This document shows positions 25,770 through 33,713 of a stretch of 64,000 nt of DNA, one piece after another (the first letter of the stretch is position 1; the number at the start of each line of letters is the position of its first letter). This DNA is from Microbacterium hatanonis (GTDB lineage: Bacteria; Actinomycetota; Actinomycetes; Actinomycetales; Microbacteriaceae): the NCBI RefSeq assembly GCF_008017415.1, contig NZ_VRSV01000001.1, forward strand, positions 1 to 64,000, read 5' to 3'. The notes under the pieces are model-generated. The model searched no databases and was not told where the DNA came from. It worked only from the letters and a program-made list of their open reading frames with translations. The position numbers were made by a program, and so were the translations under genes.

Positions 25770-26647
25770 GCACTGCGACAGCCGTCGTGACGACGCGCAC
25801 CGGCGGGCGGAAGAACCGCGACCGTCCGAAGCTTCCGTGGGGGAACCCGTTCGTCTACTTCCTCGCGCTCGTGGTGATCGCGCTGCTCCTGGCTCCCGTC
25901 GCCTACATCGTGCTCGGCGGATTCCGGTCGAACTCGCAGATCACCACCGACCCCGCAGGATTCCCCGGTCCGTGGCTGGTGGAGAACTACCTCAGCGTGC
26001 TGCAGGGCGGGATCTTCTGGCGACAGGTGCTCAACTCCGCCATCGCCGCTCTGACCACGACGGCCGGGGCGGTCATCCTCGGCCTCATGGCGAGCTACGT
26101 GCTCGCGCGGTACCGATTCCGCGGACGCGGGGTGCTCTACGCGCTCTTCGCCGCCGGTCTGATGTTCCCCATCACGGTCGCGATCACGCCGCTGTACATC
26201 GTGGTGCGCAACCTCGGACTGATGAACTCGCTCCCCGGGGTGATCCTCCCGCAGATCGCGTTCGCGCTGCCGACGACGATCATCATCCTCGTGCCGTTCC
26301 TGCGGGCCATTCCCGACGAGATCGAAGAGGCCGCCTTCATCGACGGGGCGAGCCGCATCGGGTTCTTCTGGCGGATGGTGATCCCGCTGTCGATGCCCGG
26401 CGTCATCACCACCGGCATCCTCGCGTTCATCGGCAGCTGGAACAGCTACCTCCTGCCGCTGTTCATCCTGAACAACGAGGCGACGTTCACTCTGCCGCTG
26501 GGGGTGCAGGCGTTCTCGTCGCAGTACTCGGTCGACACCGCCCGGGTGCTCGCCTTCACCTCGTTGTCGATGATCCCGGCGCTGGTGTTCTTCAGCCTGT
26601 TCGAGCGCCGCATCGTCGGCGGACTGACCGGCGCGGTCAAGGGCTGA
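25766..26647 (+). CDS. Sugar ABC transporter permease (MalG/LacG-type)
   Basis: A 293-residue membrane permease with six predicted transmembrane segments and the docking loop EAAFIDGASRIGFFWRMVIP near residues 190-209. Its ATG overlaps the stop of the other permease gene. The order binding protein, MalF type, MalG type is the usual one for CUT1 importers. Confidence 0.93.
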   Translation: MSTATAVVTTRTGGRKNRDRPKLPWGNPFVYFLALVVIALLLAPVAYIVLGGFRSNSQITTDPAGFPGPWLVENYLSVLQGGIFWRQVLNSAIAALTTTAGAVILGLMASYVLARYRFRGRGVLYALFAAGLMFPITVAITPLYIVVRNLGLMNSLPGVILPQIAFALPTTIIILVPFLRAIPDEIEEAAFIDGASRIGFFWRMVIPLSMPGVITTGILAFIGSWNSYLLPLFILNNEATFTLPLGVQAFSSQYSVDTARVLAFTSLSMIPALVFFSLFERRIVGGLTGAVKG

Positions 26648-26658
26648 GAGGGCTCGCA

Positions 26659-28956
26659 GTGATAGATCCGACGATGACCGGCGCTTCGCCGCGCGTACGC
26701 GCGCTGTGGGCGCAGATGACACTCGACGAGAAGCTCGGCCAGCTGGTCGGCTTCTGGGTGGACCAGGGCGACGAGGTCGTGGCGCCGATGGCCGGCGAGA
26801 TGGCCACGGCCACCACCTACGCCGACGCCACCGTGCACGGCCTCGGGCACCTGACCCGCGTCTACGGCACACGTCCGGTCGACCCGGTCGAGCGCGCCGC
26901 CTGGCTGTGGGGCGAGCAGCGGCGGCTGAAGACCGAGACCCGACTGGGCATCCCCGCGCTCGTGCACGAGGAGTGCCTCACCGGGCTCGCGGCGTGGACA
27001 GCCGCGACCTTCCCGACCCCGCTCGCGTGGGGAGCAGCGTTCGACCCCGACCTCGTCGAGGAGATGGGTCGTGCGATCGGGGGATCGATGCGGGAGCTCG
27101 GGATCCATCAGGGTCTCGCGCCGGTGCTCGACGTCGTCCGCGATCCCCGGTGGGGGCGGGTCGACGAGTGCATCGGCGAAGACCCGTACCTGGTCGGAAC
27201 GGTGGGGTCGGCGTACGTGAGCGGCCTGCAGAGCACCGGTGTGCACGCCACGCTGAAGCACTTCGTGGGGTACTCGGCGTCGCAGGCGGGGCGCAACCAC
27301 GCCCCGGTGCACGCCGGTCCGCGGGAGATCGCCGACGTCTTCCTGCCGCCGTTCGAGATGGCGATCCGCGACGGAGGGGCGCGGTCGGTCATGAACTCCT
27401 ACGCCGAGATCGACGGCGAGCCCGTCGGAGCGACCCCGCGCTACCTCGAGGGGATCCTCCGCGACCAGTGGGGTTTCGACGGCGTGGTCGTGTCGGACTA
27501 CTTCTCGGTGGCGTTCCTCCACACGATGCACGCCGTCGCCGCCGACCTGGGCGCGGCCGCCGAGCTCGCCCTCCGGGCGGGCATCGACGTCGAGCTCCCC
27601 ACCGGCGACGCGTTCCTCGCCCCGCTGGCGGAGGGGGTGCGCTCGGGAAGGATCGACGAGGCGCTCGTCGATCGTGCCGTGCTGCGGGTGCTCGCTCAGA
27701 AGGAACAGCTCGGGCTGCTCGACGAGACCTTCGCCGAGCCTCCGACGTCGGTCGACCTCGACACCCCCGCTCATCGCGACATCGCCCGGCGCCTCGCCGA
27801 GGAGTCGGTCGTTCTGCTCGCCAACGATGGGACGCTGCCCGTGACCGGGCCGCGGCGGGTCGCCGTCATCGGCCCGAACGCCGCAGCATCCGAGCCCCTG
27901 ATGGGCTGCTACTCGTTCGTCAACCACGTGCTCGCCCACCACCCGGGCACCCCGCTCGGCATCGAGATCCCGACAGTGCTCGACGCCCTCCGTCTCGAAT
28001 TCGCCGGGGCGGAGATCACCGCGGCGACCGGATGCGACGTCGAGGGCGCCGATCGAACGGGCTTCGCCGAAGCGGAGAGGATCGCGCGCGAGGCAGACGT
28101 CGCGATCGTCGTCGTCGGCGACCGCGCCGGACTCTTCGGCCGCGGAACCGTCGGTGAGGGCAACGACCGCGAGAGCCTCGACCTCCCCGGGCTGCAGCGA
28201 GAGCTCGTCGAGGCGCTCGTCGCCACCGGAACGCCGGTGGTCGCGGTGCTGCTCACCGGTCGCCCGTACGCCATCGACTGGGCGTTCGACGGCGACCGCC
28301 GCCCCGCAGCCGTCCTGCAGGCGTTCTTCCCGGGCGAGGCCGGGGGTGAGGCCATCGCCGCGGTTCTCTCGGGCCGTGTGAACCCGTCGGGGCATCTGCC
28401 GGTGTCGCTGCCCCGCTCAGCCGGTGCGCAGCCGTTCAGCTACCTGCATCCGATCCTCGGCGGGGATTCGGAGATCACGAGCGCCGACAGCTCCCCGACG
28501 CTGCCGTTCGGTCATGGGCTGGGCTACACCACGTTCGAGCGCCGCGATCTCCGCATCCCCGACGAGGCGCCGGCGGGGGCGTCGTTCTCGGCCGCGGTGA
28601 CCGTGCGCAACACCGGTGCCGTCGCGGGGACCGAGCTGGTGCAGCTCTACGCGCGCGATCTGTTCGCCAGCGTCACCCGCCCGGTGGCGCAGCTCGTCGG
28701 CTACCAGCGAGTGGACCTCGCCCCGGGCGAAGAGGTGCGGGTGGTGTTCGAGGTTCCCACGACGCGCCTGGCCTTCAGCGATGCATCGATGCGCCGCATC
28801 GTCGAGCCCGGCGACGTCGAGCTGTGGGTCGGTCCCTCGTGCGCCGAGAAGGAGGCGACCGCCCTGCTGCGCGTCGTCGGCGACGTCCACGAGGTCGCAC
28901 CGGCCGACGCGCGTCTCGTGGTCGCCCGCATCGATCGCGCGTCGGTGTCGGTCTGA
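26659..28956 (+). CDS. Glycoside hydrolase family 3, probable beta-xylosidase/beta-glucosidase
   Basis: A 765-residue GH3 enzyme without a signal peptide, so it works on imported oligosaccharides. The TIM-barrel domain contains GRVDECIGEDPYL and KHFVGYSASQAGRNHAP, with the catalytic nucleophile Asp in VVVSDYFSV near residue 280. The second domain begins near 385 (AEESVVLLAND) and a fibronectin III-like domain lies near 650-740 (AAVTVRNTGAVAGTELVQLY). It follows the importer genes by 11 bases, and xylA/xylB lie downstream, which favours beta-xylosidase, but beta-glucosidase activity cannot be excluded. GTG 26659 has GAGAGG upstream; ATG 26674 is an alternative. Confidence 0.9.
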   Translation: MIDPTMTGASPRVRALWAQMTLDEKLGQLVGFWVDQGDEVVAPMAGEMATATTYADATVHGLGHLTRVYGTRPVDPVERAAWLWGEQRRLKTETRLGIPALVHEECLTGLAAWTAATFPTPLAWGAAFDPDLVEEMGRAIGGSMRELGIHQGLAPVLDVVRDPRWGRVDECIGEDPYLVGTVGSAYVSGLQSTGVHATLKHFVGYSASQAGRNHAPVHAGPREIADVFLPPFEMAIRDGGARSVMNSYAEIDGEPVGATPRYLEGILRDQWGFDGVVVSDYFSVAFLHTMHAVAADLGAAAELALRAGIDVELPTGDAFLAPLAEGVRSGRIDEALVDRAVLRVLAQKEQLGLLDETFAEPPTSVDLDTPAHRDIARRLAEESVVLLANDGTLPVTGPRRVAVIGPNAAASEPLMGCYSFVNHVLAHHPGTPLGIEIPTVLDALRLEFAGAEITAATGCDVEGADRTGFAEAERIAREADVAIVVVGDRAGLFGRGTVGEGNDRESLDLPGLQRELVEALVATGTPVVAVLLTGRPYAIDWAFDGDRRPAAVLQAFFPGEAGGEAIAAVLSGRVNPSGHLPVSLPRSAGAQPFSYLHPILGGDSEITSADSSPTLPFGHGLGYTTFERRDLRIPDEAPAGASFSAAVTVRNTGAVAGTELVQLYARDLFASVTRPVAQLVGYQRVDLAPGEEVRVVFEVPTTRLAFSDASMRRIVEPGDVELWVGPSCAEKEATALLRVVGDVHEVAPADARLVVARIDRASVSV

Positions 28957-28963
28957 GCAGCGC

Positions 28964-30124
28964 TCAGGCGGGCGAGGGTGCGCGAAGGAGCTCGGCGAAG
29001 GCGAGCTCGGCGGCTCCGATGAGCAGCCGATCCTCGGCGAGCACCGCGAGCCGCAGCTCGAGCGCGTCGGCCACTCCGGGCATGGACTGAGCCCGGACGC
29101 CCTCGACGAGGGAGGGGATCGCATCGGCGGCGATCGTGGCCAGGAACCCGCCGAGCACCACCACGGCCGGGTTCAGGACGTTGACGGCGTTGGCGAGGGC
29201 GGTGACGAGGATGCGGCGCTGCCGGGCGACCTCCTCGGCCACGCCGGGCGCCGTCGCCGAGGCGAGGGCCGCCGCGAGCGTGGGTTCGTCGGAGCTCTCC
29301 AGGCCCACCGCCGCGAGCAGCCGCGAACGGCTGACCTCGTCTTCGAGCACGCCCTCCGTCGCGCGGCGGTCGCCACCGGCCGCGGGGCGGTTCTGGCCGA
29401 ACTCGCCCGCGTAGCCGCCGGCGCCCCCGACGGGCACCCCGTGCACGATCAGCCCGCCGCCGATGCCGCTCGCTCCGCCGTTGAGGTAGATGACGTCGTC
29501 GGCCCCGCGGGCGGCGCCGAACAGGTGCTCGGCCAGTGCTCCGAGGCTCGCGTCGTTGCCGACCGCGGTGTACAGGCCCGTCGCTTCGGCCACGAGGTCG
29601 CGCAGCGGTGCGTCGGTCCATCCGAGGTGCGGGGCGATCCGGACGAGCCCGTCCGCGGAGCGCACGAGCCCCGGCACCGCGAGCCCGATGCCCTCGATGC
29701 GGCTGTCGCGGAGGATGCCGGTGCGCCACGCGCCGAGGTGCGTCGCGACGAGGGCCGCGGTCTCCTCGGGCGTGGGGGGCCCCGCCGTCTCGATGCGGTC
29801 GCGTGCGACCACGCGCCGGTCGAGACCGACGGCGGCGATCGTCGTCGCATCGACTTCGGGGTTGACGGCGATCGCGACCACGCGGCCGTCGGGCGCGACG
29901 ACGGGGGAGGGGCGCCCGACACGGCCGAGCGAATCGGGCGCGAGCTCCTCGACGAGACCCGCGTCGACGAGCTCGCCGACGAGCGCGGCGATCGTGGATC
30001 GGTTCAGGCCCGTCGCCTCGGTGAGGGCGGCCCGCGACCGCGGTCCGTCGAGGTGCACGAGGCGCAGGATGCGCGAGAGGTTGGCGCGCCGGACGCCGTC
30101 CCCTCTCGCCGCCGCTTCGCTCAC
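28964..30124 (-). CDS. xylR: ROK-family repressor, XylR-like
   Basis: A 386-residue ROK regulator. The N-terminal winged helix covers about residues 10-70 (RANLSRILRLVHLDGPRSRA then LTEATGLNRSTIAALVGELV). The sugar-kinase-like domain has VGNDASLGALAEHLFG and the GGGLIVHG glycine loop. It is divergent from xylA and ends 8 bases from the convergent GH3 gene, matching XylR repressors that release DNA on binding xylose. The GTG start at 30124 lacks a proper Shine-Dalgarno; CACAGT 6 bases upstream may serve as a weak leaderless -10. Confidence 0.88.
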   Translation of the reverse strand: MSEAAARGDGVRRANLSRILRLVHLDGPRSRAALTEATGLNRSTIAALVGELVDAGLVEELAPDSLGRVGRPSPVVAPDGRVVAIAVNPEVDATTIAAVGLDRRVVARDRIETAGPPTPEETAALVATHLGAWRTGILRDSRIEGIGLAVPGLVRSADGLVRIAPHLGWTDAPLRDLVAEATGLYTAVGNDASLGALAEHLFGAARGADDVIYLNGGASGIGGGLIVHGVPVGGAGGYAGEFGQNRPAAGGDRRATEGVLEDEVSRSRLLAAVGLESSDEPTLAAALASATAPGVAEEVARQRRILVTALANAVNVLNPAVVVLGGFLATIAADAIPSLVEGVRAQSMPGVADALELRLAVLAEDRLLIGAAELAFAELLRAPSPA

Positions 30125-30162
30125 GCCTCTACTGTGCCAGAGGACGGCCGCCGCGCCGGTAC

Positions 30163-30217
30163 TGGACGCGACCGATCGGATGGATTAGGTTGTTAAGGCC
30201 AACATATTTGTTCAAGG
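30163..30217 (+). promoter_or_regulatory. xylA promoter with candidate XylR operator
   Basis: TGGACG (30163-30168) and TAGGTT (30186-30191) are separated by 17 bases and form a good promoter. The dyad TGTT-N6-AACA (30191-30204) covers the expected transcription start. A direct repeat TTGTTAAGG (30190-30198) and TTGTTCAAGG (30208-30217) adds a second half site. This suits repression by the divergent ROK protein. The binding is inferred. Confidence 0.6.
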
Positions 30218-30233
30218 TCGAGCAGGAGCCCCC

Positions 30234-31424
30234 ATGACCACCCCCACCCGCGCTGACAAGTTCTCCTTCGGTCTCTGGACCGTCGGCTACAACGGCACCG
30301 ACCCCTTCGGCGGTCCCACCCGCCCCGCCCTCGACGTGGTGCACGCCGTGGAGAAGCTCGCCGAGCTGGGCGCCTACGGCCTCACGTTCCACGACGACGA
30401 CCTGTTCGCGTTCGGGTCGACCGACGCCGAGCGCCAGACGCAGATCGACCGCCTCAAGGGCGCGCTGTCCGACACCGGCCTGATCGTCCCGATGGTCACG
30501 ACCAACCTCTTCAGCGCTCCGGTCTTCAAAGACGGCGGCTTCACCTCCAACGACCGCGACGTGCGTCGCTTCGCCCTGCGCAAGGTCTTCCGCCAGCTCG
30601 ACCTCGGTGCCGAGCTCGGCGCCAAGACGTTCGTCATGTGGGGCGGCCGCGAGGGTGCCGAGTACGACTCGGCGAAAGACATCCGCGCCGCGCTCGAGCG
30701 CTACCGCGAGGCCGTGAACCTCCTCGGCGACTACGTCACCGACAAGGGATACGACATCCGGTTCGCGATCGAGCCCAAGCCCAACGAGCCCCGCGGCGAC
30801 ATCCTCCTGCCGACGCTCGGACACGCGATCGCCTTCATCGACTCGCTCGAGCGCCCCGAGCTCGTGGGCGTCAACCCGGAGGTCGGCCACGAGCAGATGG
30901 CCGGGCTCAACTTCTCCGCCGGCATCGCCCAGGCGCTGTACCACGGCAAGCTCTTCCACATCGACCTCAACGGCCAGCGCGGCATCAAGTACGACCAGGA
31001 CCTCGTCTTCGGTCACGGCGACCTGCACAACGCGTTCGCGCTGGTCGATCTGCTCGAGAACGGCGGCCCGGGCGGCGTCCCCGCCTACGACGGTCCGCGT
31101 CACTTCGACTACAAGCCCAGCCGCACCGAGGACGAGACGGGCGTGTGGGACTCCGCCAAGGCGAACATGCACACCTACCTCCTTCTGAAGGAGCGCGCCG
31201 CGGCCTTCCGCGCCGACCCCGAGGTGCAGGAGGCGCTCGCCGCGGCTAAGGTCGCCGAGCTGTCGCAGCCCACCCTCAACGAGGGCGAGACCTACGACGA
31301 CTTCCTCGCCGATCGCTCGGCCTACGAGGACTTCGACGCCGATGCGTACCTCGGCGGACACGGCTTCGGCTTCGTGCGCCTGCAGCAGCTCGCGACCGAG
31401 CACCTGCTCGGCGCCCGCGGCTGA
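30234..31424 (+). CDS. xylA: Xylose isomerase
   Basis: A 396-residue class I xylose isomerase, the normal length for the actinobacterial type. It converts D-xylose to D-xylulose (and can isomerise glucose) as a metal-dependent tetramer. Catalytic His53 and Asp56 are in FHDDDL; the metal-binding Glu and Lys are in [11 protein letters not shown] near residue 180; further metal ligands sit in [12 protein letters not shown] and [14 protein letters not shown] (30224-30228) precedes the ATG. It should be derepressed by xylose through the ROK protein. Confidence 0.97.
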   Translation: MTTPTRADKFSFGLWTVGYNGTDPFGGPTRPALDVVHAVEKLAELGAYGLTFHDDDLFAFGSTDAERQTQIDRLKGALSDTGLIVPMVTTNLFSAPVFKDGGFTSNDRDVRRFALRKVFRQLDLGAELGAKTFVMWGGREGAEYDSAKDIRAALERYREAVNLLGDYVTDKGYDIRFAIEPKPNEPRGDILLPTLGHAIAFIDSLERPELVGVNPEVGHEQMAGLNFSAGIAQALYHGKLFHIDLNGQRGIKYDQDLVFGHGDLHNAFALVDLLENGGPGGVPAYDGPRHFDYKPSRTEDETGVWDSAKANMHTYLLLKERAAAFRADPEVQEALAAAKVAELSQPTLNEGETYDDFLADRSAYEDFDADAYLGGHGFGFVRLQQLATEHLLGARG

Positions 31425-31450
31425 CCCCGCATCCGCCACCCATCGAGAGT

Positions 31451-31494
31451 CCAAGACACCCGGGCGCGACCATCGCGCCGCCCGGGTGTCTTGG
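31451..31494 (+). terminator. Terminator after xylA
   Basis: Perfect 15-bp inverted repeat (31451-31465 with 31480-31494), followed by GCTTTC. It lies between xylA and xylB, so xylB either has its own promoter or is expressed by read-through at a lower level. Confidence 0.8.
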
Positions 31495-31536
31495 GCTTTC
31501 AGTCGAGACGTTCGACGTGAACAGAAGGAGAGCGCG

Positions 31537-32934
31537 ATGACGCTCGTCGCAGGAGTCGATTCGTCGACGCAGTCGTGCAAGGTCGTCGTGGTGGATGCTG
31601 CCACCGGGCTCATCGTGCGGGAGGGGCGCGCGTCGCACCCCGACGGCACCGAGGTCGATCCCGAGGCGTGGTGGACGGCCCTGCAGTCGGCGATCGCCGA
31701 TGCCGGCGGGTTCGCCGACATCGCCGCGGTGTCGGTCGCGGGACAGCAGCACGGCATGGTCGCGCTCGATGCCGACGGTCGTGTGATCCGACCCGCGCTG
31801 CTGTGGAACGACACGCGTTCGGGACAGGCGGCCGCCGACCTCGTCGCCGAGGTGGGCGCCGGAGAGTACGCACGCCGCACCGGCGTGGTGCCGGTGGCCT
31901 CCTTCACCGCGACGAAGCTCCGCTGGCTGCGCGACGCCGAGCCCGAGGCGGCTGCGCGCGTGGCCGCCGTCGCCCTGCCGCACGACTGGCTGACCTGGCG
32001 CCTGCGGGGCTACGGCCCCGGGCGACCCGACCTCGACGCGCTGACCACCGACAGGTCGGAGGCGTCGGGCACGGCCTACTGGGGGGCCGCGGGCTACGAC
32101 CGCGAGCTGCTCGTGCGAGCGCTCGGTCACGATGCGGTGCTGCCGCGTGTGCTCGACCCGCAGGAGAGCGCGGGGACGACGGCCGACGGCGCGGTCGTCG
32201 CCGCGGGCGCCGGCGACAACGCGGGAGCTGCCCTCGGACTCGACGCGAAGCCCGGCGACGTGGTCGTCTCGCTGGGCACGTCGGGGACGGTGTTCGCGGT
32301 GACCGAGGATCCGGTGACGGATGCATCGGGGACCGTCGCCGGATTCGCCGACGCCGCCGGAGGCTATCTGCCGCTGGTGGCCACCCTCAACGCGGCACGC
32401 GTGCTCGATGCCACCGCACGGCTCCTCGACGTCTCGCACGAGAGGCTGGGCGCCCTCGCGCTGGAGGCGGAGCCCGGCGCGGGCGGAATGGTGCTCGTCC
32501 CGTGGTTCGAGGGCGAGCGCACGCCGAACCTGCCGGGGGCGCGGGCGTCGATCTCGGGCCTGTCGCTGGCGAACACCACGCGATCCGACCTGGCCCGTGC
32601 GGCGATCGAGGGCATGCTCGCGGGGCTCGCGACCGGGCTCGACGCGATCCGTTCGCTCGGCGTCGAGGCGCGACGCGTGCTGCTCGTGGGGGGCGCCGCG
32701 CGCAATGAGGGTGTCGCCGTGATCGCCGGGCAGGTCTTCGATGCCCCCGTCGCCGTCCCGGCGCCGGGGGAGTACGTGGCCCTGGGGGCTGCGCGCCAGG
32801 CGGCGTGGGCGCTCACGGGTGCGCGCCCGGGATGGCCGGTCGCGGTCGACCGCGAACCTCCGCACGACACGCGTCGCAGCATCCGTTCCCGCTACGACGA
32901 GATCGCCGCCCTTCGCGCCGCCGAGTCGCGCTGA
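31537..32934 (+). CDS. xylB: Xylulokinase
   Basis: A 465-residue FGGY-family kinase that phosphorylates D-xylulose to xylulose 5-phosphate, feeding the pentose phosphate pathway. Visible are the N-terminal phosphate loop [17 protein letters not shown], the sugar-binding VAGQQHGMV near residue 67, the catalytic aspartate in [11 protein letters not shown] near 225, and the ATP-site [11 protein letters not shown] near 386. AAGGAG precedes the ATG at 31537. It follows xylA after a terminator. Confidence 0.95.
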   Translation: MTLVAGVDSSTQSCKVVVVDAATGLIVREGRASHPDGTEVDPEAWWTALQSAIADAGGFADIAAVSVAGQQHGMVALDADGRVIRPALLWNDTRSGQAAADLVAEVGAGEYARRTGVVPVASFTATKLRWLRDAEPEAAARVAAVALPHDWLTWRLRGYGPGRPDLDALTTDRSEASGTAYWGAAGYDRELLVRALGHDAVLPRVLDPQESAGTTADGAVVAAGAGDNAGAALGLDAKPGDVVVSLGTSGTVFAVTEDPVTDASGTVAGFADAAGGYLPLVATLNAARVLDATARLLDVSHERLGALALEAEPGAGGMVLVPWFEGERTPNLPGARASISGLSLANTTRSDLARAAIEGMLAGLATGLDAIRSLGVEARRVLLVGGAARNEGVAVIAGQVFDAPVAVPAPGEYVALGAARQAAWALTGARPGWPVAVDREPPHDTRRSIRSRYDEIAALRAAESR

Positions 32935-32952
32935 CGCTCCTTCGCCGCCGAC

Positions 32953-33011
32953 GGTGCCCGTTTCGGCCGAACGTGCCCGCTTTTTCGGGCGCCGATGGCA
33001 GGAACGGGCAC
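32953..33011. terminator. Inverted repeats between xylB and tetR, possible bidirectional terminator
   Basis: The 100-base gap between convergent xylB and the TetR gene contains GTGCCCGTTT-like arms at 32954-32962 opposed by AACGGGCAC at 33003-33011, and a small hairpin GCCCG-N6-CGGGC (32975-32990) with a run of five T in its loop. Termination in both directions is plausible but not certain. Confidence 0.45.
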
Positions 33012-33034
33012 TCTCGGCGACGGCGCGCTGAGGC

Positions 33035-33607
33035 TCAGCGCCCGAGCACCGCGTCGAGGAGGCGCTCGGCGTCGCCGGGGGCGACCGGCTCGCGGCTCAG
33101 GGCGCGCAGCAGCACCGCACCGATGAGCGCCTCGGCGAGCTCTTCGACGGGGGCGTCGGGCGGCAGGTTCGAGGTCGTGCCGATGGCCGCCGTGAGGCGC
33201 GCTGAGAGCGAGTCGGCGCGGAAGAGCGCGTCGCGAAGGCGTCGACCGACGTCGGCGTTCTCGGCGGCGGCGCCGATCAGCGAGCGCAGGATGCTCTCGC
33301 CCTGCTCGCTGCCGAGATAGCCGAAGATCTCTCCCAGCCAACTCGCGAGGTCGCGTCGGACGTCACCGGTGTGCGGCAGCTGAAACCGCCCGGGAACGAG
33401 CATCCCCTCGAAGAGGCACTCCGCCGTCACGGCGCCCTTCGACGGCCACCAGCGGTAGATCGTCTGCTTGCCGACACCCGCGCGAGCGGCGATGCCCTCC
33501 ATCGTGAGGTGGTCGTAGCCGCGCTCGGCGATGAGGGCGGCGGTCGCCTCGAGGATCGATAGACGCGCGGCTTCGCTGCGCACGGGTCCGCTGCGGGGAA
33601 GGGGCAT
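33035..33607 (-). CDS. TetR-family transcriptional regulator
   Basis: A 190-residue TetR regulator. The N-terminal helix-turn-helix is at about residues 10-56 (AARLSILEATAALIAERGYD then MEGIAARAGVGKQTIYRWWP). The C-terminal domain resembles the TetR_C_11/16-like type. It is divergent from an MMPL transporter gene, so it most likely represses that exporter and itself. ATG 33607 was chosen because AGAGGAG sits 6 bases upstream; a longer form starting at 33655 would cross the promoter. Confidence 0.88.
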   Translation of the reverse strand: MPLPRSGPVRSEAARLSILEATAALIAERGYDHLTMEGIAARAGVGKQTIYRWWPSKGAVTAECLFEGMLVPGRFQLPHTGDVRRDLASWLGEIFGYLGSEQGESILRSLIGAAAENADVGRRLRDALFRADSLSARLTAAIGTTSNLPPDAPVEELAEALIGAVLLRALSREPVAPGDAERLLDAVLGR

Positions 33608-33713
33608 ACGGGCTCCTCTCACTGAAGACGAGACGGTCCGTGTTATCTTAGCCACGCTTATCGGAGTCGAGGCGCCTCCTCCGTGGGGTCTGCCCGCGGA
33701 TCAGAGGACGACA
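33608..33713. promoter_or_regulatory. tetR / MMPL divergent regulatory region
   Basis: Contains the odd palindrome ACGGTCCGT (33633-33641) next to ATCTTA (33645-33650), which reads TAAGAT on the minus strand, and TATCTT (33644-33649) on the plus strand; these could be the -10 elements of tetR and mmpL. The palindrome would be a short TetR operator. The MMPL leader is then about 60 bases. Confidence 0.45.

Noticed and set aside
33608-33655. Longer tetR product starting at 33655
   Set aside because: It would include the palindrome and -10 elements of the divergent promoter; ATG 33607 has a proper AGAGGAG.
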